From positions 124,001 to 188,000 of the forward strand of contig CAYMIJ010000005.1 of the NCBI GenBank assembly GCA_964390465.1: a stretch of DNA of 64,000 nt, in the 5' to 3' direction. The position numbers and the translations under genes were made by a program. Under the pieces are notes generated by a model. It saw only the letters and a program-made list of their open reading frames with translations, did not search any database and had not been told where the DNA came from. This document shows, piece by piece, positions 51,671 to 61,568 of this stretch. Numbering within the stretch: position 1 is the stretch's first letter; each line of letters opens with the position of its first letter. This DNA is from JADZAI01 sp964390465. Lineage in GTDB: Bacteria; Pseudomonadota; Alphaproteobacteria; Micropepsales; Micropepsaceae.

Positions 51671-53035
51671 ATGGTTCATATTCAGGCGCTTCTGCGGACG
51701 GATACAGTCTCTAGCCGTCTTGCCCGCCGCCTCAAAGTCCTGTGTTCAGGCATGCTCATCGCCGGCGGTGTGCTGCTGGTGTCGGCTTGCCAGACATCGC
51801 CCTATGTCATTGATGGGCCATCGGCACGTCCAGCCACAGACGCGGCCCTCATTCCCGGCGTCGGACCGAACGCGATGGAAGGCGCGCCCGCCACTGGCGC
51901 ACCCCAGCGTCTGGGCGGCAGTGGCGGCGGTGGCCCGCTGAAAGTCGCCGTTCTGGTCCCGCAATCGGGCCGTGGCCGCGACCTGGGCAAGCCGCTGATG
52001 GATGCCGCGCAGATGGCGCTGTTCGACAGTGGCCGCAGCGACATCACTATGATCGTCAAGGATACCGGGGCAGGTGCAGGCAGCGCGGCGCAGGCAGCCA
52101 TCAATGAAGGGGCTGGGATCATCATCGGCCCGGTCTTCGCTGATGAGGTCAGTGCCGTGCGGGCGGCCGCGGCGCCTGCGGGCGTGCCGGTTCTCACCTT
52201 CTCGTCCGACGGCTCGGTCGGCGGTGGCGGCGTCTACACGATGAGCTTCCCGCTGGAAGAAGAAGTGCGCGCCATCGTCAACTATGCGGCATCTCAGAAC
52301 CTGACGCGCTATGCCATCATGGCACCGGGCGATGCTTATGGCAGCCGGGCGTCGATGGCCTTTGAAAAGGATGTAACCGGGATCGGCGGTCAGATCGTCG
52401 CCAATGTGACCTTCGGCGGCGCGAAAGAAGCGCTGTATCCTTATGTGCTGCAGCTTGAGGGTAAGCAGTTCGACGCGGTTTTCGTGCCTGCCGGTGGCTC
52501 GAGCCTGCGTGCCATTGCCGAGATGCTGCGTTTCGGCCCGCCCGCGCCCGGCGCACCCACGCCGCTGACCGATGAACAGAAGGCCGCAGGTGTCGCGCCG
52601 CCGCCGCCCGTCGCCCCCAGCCGCCGCGCCCAGCTGCCGGCTGAGTTCACATTGCTCGGCACCGGATTGTGGGATGAAGGCACCAACGGCTCGTCGAGCG
52701 GCCTGAATCGCGGCGTGTTTGCCGCACCTGAGCCCGGCACGCGCGAGAATTTCGGCATGCGCTTTGAAGGCGTCTATGGCTATCGCCCGCCGCGTGTTGC
52801 CAGCCTTGGCTATGATGCGATGACGCTGGCCACCGCCGTGGCCGGTGGCATGCCGGGACAGGGGATCAGCCAGAACAGCATCACCAATCCGAACGGCTTT
52901 GACGGCGTGGATGGCATTTTCCGCTTCCTGCCCAATGGCCGCATTCAGCGCGGGCTCGCCATCATTCAGGCAACCGGCGGTGGTTTTCAGGTGATCAAGC
53001 CCGCGCCTTACACATTCCAGACGCCGGGTTCATGA
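51671..53035 (+). CDS. LppC/LpoA-type penicillin-binding protein activator lipoprotein
   Basis: This protein has about 454 residues. The lipoprotein signal RRLKVLCSGMLIAGG leads to the lipobox LVSAC. The rest is a periplasmic-binding-protein fold (type 1): KVAVLVPQSGRGRDLGKPLMDAAQMALFD and then IIGPVFADEVSAV, with a Pro-rich insertion near 310. In Gammaproteobacteria the related LpoA activates PBP1A; here activation of peptidoglycan synthesis is inferred. The start is one of two adjacent ATGs overlapping the divergent rsmI start. An ATG at MLIAGG would leave too short a signal. Confidence 0.86.
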   Translation: MVHIQALLRTDTVSSRLARRLKVLCSGMLIAGGVLLVSACQTSPYVIDGPSARPATDAALIPGVGPNAMEGAPATGAPQRLGGSGGGGPLKVAVLVPQSGRGRDLGKPLMDAAQMALFDSGRSDITMIVKDTGAGAGSAAQAAINEGAGIIIGPVFADEVSAVRAAAAPAGVPVLTFSSDGSVGGGGVYTMSFPLEEEVRAIVNYAASQNLTRYAIMAPGDAYGSRASMAFEKDVTGIGGQIVANVTFGGAKEALYPYVLQLEGKQFDAVFVPAGGSSLRAIAEMLRFGPPAPGAPTPLTDEQKAAGVAPPPPVAPSRRAQLPAEFTLLGTGLWDEGTNGSSSGLNRGVFAAPEPGTRENFGMRFEGVYGYRPPRVASLGYDAMTLATAVAGGMPGQGISQNSITNPNGFDGVDGIFRFLPNGRIQRGLAIIQATGGGFQVIKPAPYTFQTPGS

Positions 53036-53057
53036 CGTAACGCTCATGAACGTGTTC

Positions 53058-53083
53058 AAAGCCCGCCGCAAACGGCGGGCTTT
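53058..53083. terminator. Bidirectional Rho-independent terminator
   Basis: An 11-bp stem (AAAGCCCGCCG with CGGCGGGCTTT) and a 4-nt loop lie between the convergent lipoprotein and hemW genes, with T-runs on both strands. Confidence 0.9.
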
Positions 53084-53084
53084 T

Positions 53085-54251
53085 TCATGGCCGTGCCAAT
53101 TCGGCAGCGAGCGTATTCAGCACCACGCGGCCCGCAGGTGAGGCAATCAGGCGGTCACCGCGCAGCACCAGCAGACCTTCTTTCTGGAAGTCCTCAATGC
53201 GGTCAGTATTCATCGCCCGGCCCGCGAGATGCTGATAGCGCGCAAGGCTGAGACCCTCGCTGAGGCGCAGCGCCATCACGAGATACTCACTCGCCTGATC
53301 GGCCTCAGCCACCGCCTCGCACTGGATCAGCCCATCACCGCGCTCAGCTACCGTGGCGAGCCAGCGTTCGGGCAGACGGTCGGTGGCGGTCGCCATCAGC
53401 CGCCCGTCCATCGCCACGCGGCCATGCGCACCCGGCCCCACCCCAATGAATGTGCCATAGCGCCAGTAAACGAGATTGTGCTGCGATTCACGGCCCGGCG
53501 CGGCGTGATTGGAGATTTCATACTGGGGCAGGCCATGCGCTGCCGTCACCTGCTGCGTGACATCATACAGCACGGCCGCACGATCATCATCCAGTTGCGG
53601 GAAACGCCCGGCACGTTGCAGCACACCAAACGGTGTGCCGTCCTCGATGGTGAGCTGATAGAGCGAGAGATGATCCGCCGCGAGACGGATCGCCTCGGTC
53701 AGTTCCTTCTCCCACGCGGCTTCGTCCTGTCCGGGGCGCGCATAGATGAGATCAAAGGATGTGCGCGGGAAAATCTGGCGCGCCAGGGCAAAGGCAGCGC
53801 GCGCTTCTGTCACACTGTGCCAGCGTCCCAGTGCTTTGAGGTCAGCATCGTTCAGGGCCTGAATGCCGACCGACACGCGATTGACGCCTGCTGCGCGATA
53901 ATCGGCAAAGCGCGCGGCATCGGTCGAGGTCGGGTTCGCTTCCAGCGTGATTTCAATGTCACCTGCAAATGCAAACAGTTTGGCGGCGGCATCAATCGCC
54001 GCAGCGACCGCTGCACCCGGCATCAGTGATGGCGTGCCGCCACCGAAGAAAATCGAATCCAGAACAGGCCGCTGGTCCATACGCGCCGCGATGGTTTTCA
54101 TCTCGCGTACCAGCCCCTGCGCATAGGCCATCGCATCAACGCCGCCCGCCCGCACATGGCTGTTGAAATCGCAATAGGGGCACTTCGCCGCACAGAAGGG
54201 CCAATGCACATAAAGCGCAAAACCGCCCTCGCTTTGGCGCGGCTTGGTCAC
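53085..54251 (-). CDS. hemW: Heme chaperone HemW (radical SAM, HemN-like)
   Basis: This 388-residue radical SAM protein has the 4Fe-4S motif CAAKCPYCDFNSH (about 20-32), where CxxxCxxC is complete and the following Cys of HemN is absent, which points to HemW, not coproporphyrinogen dehydrogenase. FFGGGTPSLM and GVQALNDADLKALGR are further family segments. HemW delivers haem to respiratory proteins. It overlaps rdgB by 4 nt and ends at a shared terminator. Confidence 0.93.
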   Translation of the reverse strand: MTKPRQSEGGFALYVHWPFCAAKCPYCDFNSHVRAGGVDAMAYAQGLVREMKTIAARMDQRPVLDSIFFGGGTPSLMPGAAVAAAIDAAAKLFAFAGDIEITLEANPTSTDAARFADYRAAGVNRVSVGIQALNDADLKALGRWHSVTEARAAFALARQIFPRTSFDLIYARPGQDEAAWEKELTEAIRLAADHLSLYQLTIEDGTPFGVLQRAGRFPQLDDDRAAVLYDVTQQVTAAHGLPQYEISNHAAPGRESQHNLVYWRYGTFIGVGPGAHGRVAMDGRLMATATDRLPERWLATVAERGDGLIQCEAVAEADQASEYLVMALRLSEGLSLARYQHLAGRAMNTDRIEDFQKEGLLVLRGDRLIASPAGRVVLNTLAAELARP

Positions 54252-54853
54252 CGGAAGCAGGCCGCGATCAGCTGCGCGAAAGCAACGGCGCGATGACTGA
54301 TCGCGTGTTTTTCCTCTGGCTCCATTTCGGCCAGCGTGCGCGCATCACCATCGGCCACGAAGATCGGGTCATAGCCAAAACCCTTCTCACCACGCGGCGG
54401 AAAGGTCAGCTGTCCATGCAGGTGGCCCTCGAAGGTTTCGCAATGCCCATCCGGGAAGGCGAGGCTGAGCGCGCACACAAAATGCGCCCGCGATGAGGCA
54501 AGGCCCTTGGCGGCGAGTTCACGCTCCACCCGCGCCATCGCATCGCTGAAGTCCTTGCGCTCACCCGCCCAGCGCGCCGAATAGATGCCGGGCGCACCGT
54601 CCAGCGAAGCCACGCACAGGCCGGAATCATCGGCCAGTGCCACAGCACCCGAAGCCAGCGCCGCCGCCTTTGCCTTTAACTCGGCATTGGCGATGAAGGT
54701 CGTGCCGGTCTCTTCCGGTTCCGGCAGGCCCAGCTCGCCTGCCGCAATCAATTCATCCGTGTAGGGATGAAACAGTTCTTTCAGCTCACGCAGCTTGCCC
54801 TTGTTATGGGTCGCCACGACCAGCCGTCCGCCCGGAAAGCGGCGATGCATCAT
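54248..54853 (-). CDS. rdgB: dITP/XTP pyrophosphatase (RdgB/HAM1)
   Basis: This 201-residue enzyme removes non-canonical purine triphosphates. Signatures are LVVATHNKGKLRELKELF (about 11), the DDSGLCVASLDGAPGIYSAR motif (about 73) and GFGYDPIF near residue 152. It overlaps rph upstream and hemW downstream by 4 nt each, forming rph-rdgB-hemW. Confidence 0.96.
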   Translation of the reverse strand: MMHRRFPGGRLVVATHNKGKLRELKELFHPYTDELIAAGELGLPEPEETGTTFIANAELKAKAAALASGAVALADDSGLCVASLDGAPGIYSARWAGERKDFSDAMARVERELAAKGLASSRAHFVCALSLAFPDGHCETFEGHLHGQLTFPPRGEKGFGYDPIFVADGDARTLAEMEPEEKHAISHRAVAFAQLIAACFR

Positions 54854-55569
54854 AACGATGCCAGCGCCTTTTTCTGTGCCGCGACCAGTTCGCTGACGCC
54901 TTTGCGCGCCAGCCCCATCAGCTTCAGGAACATTTCCTCGCTGAACGGGTCTTTTTCGGCGGTGCCCTGAATCTCGACAATGCCGCCCGATCCGGTCAGC
55001 ACGAAATTGGCATCCGTTTCTGCCGATGAGTCCTCGTCATAATCGAGGTCCAGAACAGCAGCACCGTCATGGATACCGCAGGAAATCGCCGCGACATGAT
55101 CTTTCAACGGAATGTCCTTGAGCGCGCCGATCTTCTGCATGCGGTGAAAGCACTGATGCAGCGCCACATAGGCCCCGGTGATCGCCGCCGTGCGCGTGCC
55201 GCCATCGGCCTGGATGACATCGCAGTCCACCTGGATCTGCCGCTCGCCAAAGCCCGTGAGGTTCGTCACCGCCCGCAGCGAGCGCCCGATCAGGCGCTGG
55301 ATTTCCTGCGTGCGACCCGACTGCTTGCCCTGCGCCGCCTCGCGCCGCATGCGTTCGTGGGTGGAGCGCGGCAGCATGCCGTATTCCGCCGTCACCCAGC
55401 CTTTGCCGGTATTGCGCAGGAAAGGCGGCACGCCTTCATCAAGGCTGGCGGTCACCAGCACATGGGTGTCACCGAAGCGGGCCATGCAAGACCCTTCGGC
55501 GTGTTTTGAAAAACCCATCTCCAGCGAGACGGAACGAAGCTGATCGGGCAGACGCCCTGATGGACGCAT
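54850..55569 (-). CDS. rph: Ribonuclease PH
   Basis: This phosphorolytic 3' exoribonuclease of 239 residues trims tRNA ends. The full family pattern is present: MRPSGRLPDQLR, EGSCMARFGDTHVLVTAS, WVTAEYGMLPRSTHERMRREA and GGTRTAAITGAYVAL. Phosphate-binding Arg residues lie in GTRT. It is divergent from hrcA, a common alphaproteobacterial arrangement, across 99 bp. Confidence 0.97.
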   Translation of the reverse strand: MRPSGRLPDQLRSVSLEMGFSKHAEGSCMARFGDTHVLVTASLDEGVPPFLRNTGKGWVTAEYGMLPRSTHERMRREAAQGKQSGRTQEIQRLIGRSLRAVTNLTGFGERQIQVDCDVIQADGGTRTAAITGAYVALHQCFHRMQKIGALKDIPLKDHVAAISCGIHDGAAVLDLDYDEDSSAETDANFVLTGSGGIVEIQGTAEKDPFSEEMFLKLMGLARKGVSELVAAQKKALASL

Positions 55570-55599
55570 GGGTTAACCTCTTGGATCCTATGGAGTCCC

Positions 55600-55628
55600 C
55601 TTGAATGGACGGGGGCTGAGGGCTACCT
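55600..55628 (+). promoter_or_regulatory. RpoH-type promoter of hrcA-grpE
   Basis: CTTG (55600-55603, in CTTGAA) and CTACCT (55623-55628) are separated by 19 nt, the same geometry as the dnaK promoter and close to the sigma32 consensus. One mismatch occurs in the -10. No CIRCE inverted repeat lies in the rph-hrcA gap. Confidence 0.5.
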
Positions 55629-55668
55629 ACCCCTCTCACCCGCACCAACGCAATCTCTTGCCGGAGCC

Positions 55669-56760
55669 ATGACGCTCAACGATCCCCTGCTTGGTCTTGC
55701 CGCCTCTGCCGCCAGCGCCCCGCTGGCCGAGCGGACACGCGAGATTTTCCGGCGCATTGTCGAGACCTATCTCGACACGGGCGAGCCGGTGGGTTCGCGC
55801 ACGCTGTCGCAGCGTCTGTCGGTTTCGCTTTCGCCAGCCTCGGTGCGTAACGTGATGGCCGATCTGGAACAGGCGGGCCTCATCACCGCGCCCCACACCA
55901 GCGCCGGTCGGGTACCCACCCAGCTGGGGCTGCGCTTTTTCGTCGACGGCCTGCTGGAGATCGGGGCGCTGTCTGAAACCGAACGCCGGGCCATTGAAGG
56001 TCAGATCGCCGGATCATCGCGTGATGTCGCCTCGCTGCTGGGCGAGGCGACCGCACTTCTGTCGGGCCTGTCACACTGCGCTGGCCTTGTCGTCACACCC
56101 ACCCGCGAGCGCGTGCTGCGCCATGTCGAGTTCGTCTCCGCAGGGCCGGGCCGGGTTCTGGTCATTCTGGTGGCGGAAGACGGCTCGGTTGAAAACCGCA
56201 TCATAGACGCGCCGCTCGGACTGCCATCCTCGGCGTTGACGGAAGCCGGCAATTTCCTTTCCCACAGACTGCGCGGGCGCACACTGGACGATGTGCGAGG
56301 CCTGGTGCGGGCCGAGCTGGAAAGCCACCGCATGGAAGTCGATCAGCTCGCAGCAAGGCTGGTTGAGGCGGGCCTTGCCGACTGGAGCGGCGGGGGCGAT
56401 GCCTTTGCCCGTTCGCTCATCGTGCGCGGTCAGGCGCATTTGCTGGATGACGTTACGGCGAGTGACGATCTGGAGCGCATCCGCCGCCTGTTCGATGACC
56501 TGGAGCGCAAGCAGGATGTCATCCAGTTGCTCGATCTCGCCAAGGCCGCCGACGGCGTTTCGATTTTCATTGGGTCCGAGAACAAGCTTTTCTCGCTCTC
56601 CGGCTCGTCGGTCATCGTCTCGCCCTATCGTGATGCGCAGGACCGCATCGTCGGGGCGATCGGCGTGATCGGCCCGACGCGCATCAATTATGCGCGCATC
56701 ATTCCCATGGTGGATTACACCGCCCGCGTGCTGGGTCGCCTGATCGGCGCACCGGCTTGA
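55669..56760 (+). CDS. hrcA: Heat-inducible transcription repressor HrcA
   Basis: This 363-residue protein has a winged helix (about 22-90) with the family start TREIFRRIVETYLDTGEPVGS, then SPASVRNVMADLEQAGLITA and HTSAGRVPTQLGLRFFVD. The C-terminal GAF-like part includes IGSENKLFSLSGSSVIVSPYR and the final GVIGPTRINYARIIPMVDYT. HrcA represses chaperone genes through CIRCE. I find no CIRCE in this window, so its target lies elsewhere, perhaps groESL. It is followed by grpE across 19 nt. Confidence 0.96.
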   Translation: MTLNDPLLGLAASAASAPLAERTREIFRRIVETYLDTGEPVGSRTLSQRLSVSLSPASVRNVMADLEQAGLITAPHTSAGRVPTQLGLRFFVDGLLEIGALSETERRAIEGQIAGSSRDVASLLGEATALLSGLSHCAGLVVTPTRERVLRHVEFVSAGPGRVLVILVAEDGSVENRIIDAPLGLPSSALTEAGNFLSHRLRGRTLDDVRGLVRAELESHRMEVDQLAARLVEAGLADWSGGGDAFARSLIVRGQAHLLDDVTASDDLERIRRLFDDLERKQDVIQLLDLAKAADGVSIFIGSENKLFSLSGSSVIVSPYRDAQDRIVGAIGVIGPTRINYARIIPMVDYTARVLGRLIGAPA

Positions 56761-56779
56761 ACCCTGAACGGATGTCTTC

Positions 56780-57334
56780 ATGAGCAACGATATGGACGAT
56801 CACGACACGCCGATGGACGAACAGCAGGTCGCAGCCGGTGTGCTGGCCGAGATGCAGGCCGAGATCACGCGCCTCTCTGATGAGCGCCTGCGCGCGCTGG
56901 CGGAAGCTGAGAACGCCCGCCGCCGCGCGGAGAAGGCCGTGGCGGATGAACGCGCCTATGGCAGCGCCAAATTCGCACGCGACATGCTGTCGGTCGCTGA
57001 CAATCTGCGCCGTGCCATCGAGGCGGCGGCCCCTGCCAGAAACGACGCGGCGGCGGCGGCCATTCTGGAAGGCGTCGAGCTGACCGAGAAGGAATTGCTG
57101 GCGGCGCTGGAAAAGAACGGCGTGAAGAAACTTGAACCCAAGGGCCAGAAGTTCGATCCGAACTTTCATCAGGCGATTGCCGAAGTCCCGGGCAGCGGCC
57201 AGCCGAACGGCACCGTCATCGACGTGATGCAGGCCGGCTATGTGATTGCCGACCGTCTTCTGCGCGCCGCGATGGTGGTGGTTGCGAAGGGTGATCCGGC
57301 CCCGGCGGGCGCAGCTGTCGATACCAAGGCCTGA
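56780..57334 (+). CDS. grpE: Nucleotide exchange factor GrpE
   Basis: This 184-residue co-chaperone of DnaK has a long N-terminal coiled coil (about 20-80; RLSDERLRALAEAENARRRA) followed by the compact beta domain with the GrpE signature FDPNFHQAIAEVPGSGQPNG and VMQAGYVIADRLLRAAMV. It is co-transcribed with hrcA and ends at a strong terminator. Confidence 0.97.
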   Translation: MSNDMDDHDTPMDEQQVAAGVLAEMQAEITRLSDERLRALAEAENARRRAEKAVADERAYGSAKFARDMLSVADNLRRAIEAAAPARNDAAAAAILEGVELTEKELLAALEKNGVKKLEPKGQKFDPNFHQAIAEVPGSGQPNGTVIDVMQAGYVIADRLLRAAMVVVAKGDPAPAGAAVDTKA

Positions 57335-57353
57335 AAGAAACGCCCAAAAGAAT

Positions 57354-57378
57354 AAGGGCGGGAGATGATCCCGCCCTT
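57354..57378 (+). terminator. Rho-independent terminator after grpE
   Basis: A 10-bp perfect stem (AAGGGCGGGA with TCCCGCCCTT) and a 5-nt loop, 19 nt past the stop, are followed by TGTCGTTTT. Confidence 0.88.
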
Positions 57379-57400
57379 TGTCGTTTTGCCGTGCTGGTGT

Positions 57401-58390
57401 TCAGAGCTGGCTGGCGCCGAACGTATCGCAGGCGTTGATAGAGCCCTGATCAAAACCGACCCTGAACCAGCGCATGCGCTGTTCCGCCGAACCGTGCGTG
57501 AAGGATTCCGGCACGACATAACCCTGTGACTGCTTCTGAATGCGATCATCGCCGACCGCTGCAGCCGCCCGCAGACCCTCCTCGATGTCACCGGAATCCA
57601 GAACATTGAGTTTGCGCTGGGCATAATTCGCCCACACGCCTGCAAAACAGTCGGCCTGAAGTTCCGTGCGCACTGACAGCGCATTGGATTCTTCCTCGCC
57701 GACGCTCTGGCGGCGACGGGTCACCTCCGATGTGATGCCAAGAAGAGTCTGGACATGATGGCCGACCTCATGCGCCACGACATAGGCCTGTGCGAAATCA
57801 CCGGCGGCCTGAAAGCGCGTTGCCAGCTCATTGAAGAAGTCGAGATCGAGATAAACCTTCTGATCGCCGGGGCAGTAGAACGGCCCCATTGCGGCCTGAC
57901 CCGCGCCGCAGGCGGTCTGTGTGGACCCCGTGTAAAGCTGCATGGTCGGTGTCTGATAGCGGCGGCCCGCGCTCTGGAAGATTTCGTTCCAGACATCTTC
58001 GGTCGTGGCGAACACTTTCTGGATGAACTCGGCATCCTTTTGCTGTTCGGCGCTGGGTGGGCCTGCGGGCCGCTCGATGGCTGCGCCAGAGTTACCCGGA
58101 AAGCCAAGGCCGCCGCCACTGCCGCCCAGTATGCTGCCGCCACCAAAAATCATCATGAGAAGCTGGAGCGGGTTGATCCCGAAAACGAACCACGCCACAG
58201 CACCGATGATGACGATGGTCCACAGGCTGAAACCGCCGGTGCGGCCCGAGCCGGAACCCATCGGTATATTCAGCCCGCCACCTGACCTGCGTCGTGAAAA
58301 TATATCGCCCAGCCCACCGCCGAAGCCGCCGCCCGAACTTCCGCGAACGTCTTCAACATTGTCGCTCTTGCGATAGTCGTCGAGCCTCAT
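57401..58390 (-). CDS. YpfJ-type neutral zinc metallopeptidase
   Basis: This 329-residue protein of the YpfJ (KPN_00272-like) family begins with MRLDDYRKSDNVEDVRG and a Gly/Ser-rich stretch. One TM helix (about 50-70) is followed by another Gly-rich linker. The peptidase domain shows the zinc motif VAHEVGHHVQTLLG (about 208-221). ADCFAGVWANYAQ and GSAEQRMRWFRVGFDQG follow as typical C-terminal segments. It is anchored in the membrane. Substrate is unknown. It converges with grpE. Confidence 0.92.
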   Translation of the reverse strand: MRLDDYRKSDNVEDVRGSSGGGFGGGLGDIFSRRRSGGGLNIPMGSGSGRTGGFSLWTIVIIGAVAWFVFGINPLQLLMMIFGGGSILGGSGGGLGFPGNSGAAIERPAGPPSAEQQKDAEFIQKVFATTEDVWNEIFQSAGRRYQTPTMQLYTGSTQTACGAGQAAMGPFYCPGDQKVYLDLDFFNELATRFQAAGDFAQAYVVAHEVGHHVQTLLGITSEVTRRRQSVGEEESNALSVRTELQADCFAGVWANYAQRKLNVLDSGDIEEGLRAAAAVGDDRIQKQSQGYVVPESFTHGSAEQRMRWFRVGFDQGSINACDTFGASQL

Positions 58391-58455
58391 GAAACTCTCC
58401 TGCCCCCAGCCTGCTGGTAACGTCTGATTATAGGTGGAGTTCCATCATCATGCAA

Positions 58456-58483
58456 AAAGCCCCGCCGAGAACGGCGGGGCTTT
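58456..58483 (-). terminator. Rho-independent terminator after the NlpE-like gene
   Basis: A 12-bp perfect stem (AAAGCCCCGCCG with CGGCGGGGCTTT) and a 4-nt loop, about 20 nt past the stop. On the minus strand it ends in TTTTTGCA. Confidence 0.88.
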
Positions 58484-58501
58484 GCACCAAATACAATGTG
58501 C

Positions 58502-59215
58502 TTAGTGGCAGTAAGCAGCAGCAGCCTGAGCCATGGCTTCACCCGCCGAGCCAACGGGCAGAGGCGGATTGCTGTTGGCGGTTTCTTCATGCAGCTTTTC
58601 GCCGCCGGCAAACTTGTCGGTGTAGTAGGCGAGTTTCGGCATGGTGTAGGTTTGTGCCTTGCAAGCCAGCACGAAGTCAGCGGTCAGCGATGTATGGCCA
58701 CCTTCCATCTTGTTGGAAAAGTTCATCAGCCCCGAAAAGGTCAGTCTGTCCTTGCCGTCATATTTCACGCTGGCCGGATCAACGATCAGCTCGCCATCAA
58801 CATCCGCGAAGACTTCCTGTTTGGCGAGGCGGTATTCGGGATTGTCGGACGTCATGTCATCGCCCACCATCTCGGCAAAGCCTTCGCCGATGAAGAACCG
58901 CTTGGCATCCGGGCCGGTGCCCATGGTCAGGATCGCGCCATCAGCCCCCCAGGTCGCCTCACCCTCGGTGTGGAAGCTTTCGTCCTTCTTGCCGCCACGG
59001 TAGTTCTCGTTCATCTCAAAAACCGTTTTGGTTTCGGTGGCGTCGGTCAGGCGTAGCCATGTTTCAATGCCGCTGCAGCTCGCACAGGGCACCGTTCCCT
59101 TGTAAACACCGCTCCAGTCGAGGCTATTCTGGGCACCGTGGGCGTCGGGCGCAGCCGAGCCTGCACAGGCAGCACCGCTTAAGAGAAGGGCGGAAATCAG
59201 AATACGGATAGTCAC
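58502..59215 (-). CDS. NlpE N-terminal-domain lipoprotein-like protein
   Basis: This protein has about 237 residues from a GTG 9 nt after AGGAGA (VTIRILISALLL). The signal ends near GAACAG, possibly a lipobox. The NlpE/copper-resistance N-terminal domain (about 35-130) is marked by WSGVYKGTVPCASCSGIETW, with the CxxC pair, and WGADGAILTMGTGPDAKRFFIGEG. In enterics NlpE signals envelope stress through Cpx. Here no Cpx genes are near, so only envelope location is inferred. The C-terminal part has two more cysteines, at LACK and AYCH. Confidence 0.8.
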   Translation of the reverse strand: MTIRILISALLLSGAACAGSAAPDAHGAQNSLDWSGVYKGTVPCASCSGIETWLRLTDATETKTVFEMNENYRGGKKDESFHTEGEATWGADGAILTMGTGPDAKRFFIGEGFAEMVGDDMTSDNPEYRLAKQEVFADVDGELIVDPASVKYDGKDRLTFSGLMNFSNKMEGGHTSLTADFVLACKAQTYTMPKLAYYTDKFAGGEKLHEETANSNPPLPVGSAGEAMAQAAAAYCH

Positions 59216-59322
59216 GATGGTTAATCTCCTGGAAATGCGCTCATGGAAGCAGCGCACCGGCGATATAATACCATCCACATGAACCTGACCTGACAAAAAG
59301 CCACAATCCCGGCCCTCGTTCG

Positions 59323-59351
59323 CTTGCAGGCCCCAGAACAGCTACCTATAT
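59323..59351 (+). promoter_or_regulatory. RpoH-type promoter of dnaK
   Basis: CTTG at 59323-59326 and CTATAT at 59346-59351 are 19 nt apart, matching the sigma32-like consensus. The leader to the dnaK ATG would be about 145 nt. The rest of the 59216-59502 gap holds no gene that I can see. Confidence 0.65.
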
Positions 59352-59502
59352 ACCCCCTCAAAGCGGCGGGCTTTCCCCTAAGGCCTTTGTGTCCAAGGCA
59401 ATTTCGCTGCTCTTTCACCCCGTTATGTATGGGGATGGGTCCGATGGCGCTTCATTCGAGGAAGGCCACACCCCATCCGCCAGATGAGGAGCTGGATTTA
59501 TT

Positions 59503-61425
<1,923 letters not shown>

Positions 61426-61454
61426 GCCTGATCGAAGCACGAAAAAGCAGCCGT

Positions 61455-61544
61455 CGTCATTCCCGCGAATGCGGGAACCCATCTCCGGTTCGTTCCGCCG
61501 AACGCAACCATTCGAGGTGGGGCCCCGCTTTTGCGGGGGTGACG
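61455..61544. repeat. REP/BIME-like palindromic element between dnaK and dnaJ
   Basis: A 90-bp element bounded by CGTCA (61455-61459) and TGACG (61540-61544). Inside are two hairpins: TTCCCGC-GAAT-GCGGGAA (61460-61477) and CCCCGC-TTTT-GCGGGG (61523-61538). This is the layout of short interspersed palindromic repeats. It may also act as a read-through attenuator or mRNA stabiliser between the two chaperone genes. No second copy is seen in the window. Confidence 0.7.
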
Positions 61545-61568
61545 GGGTTTGTTGGGGGATAGACCGAC

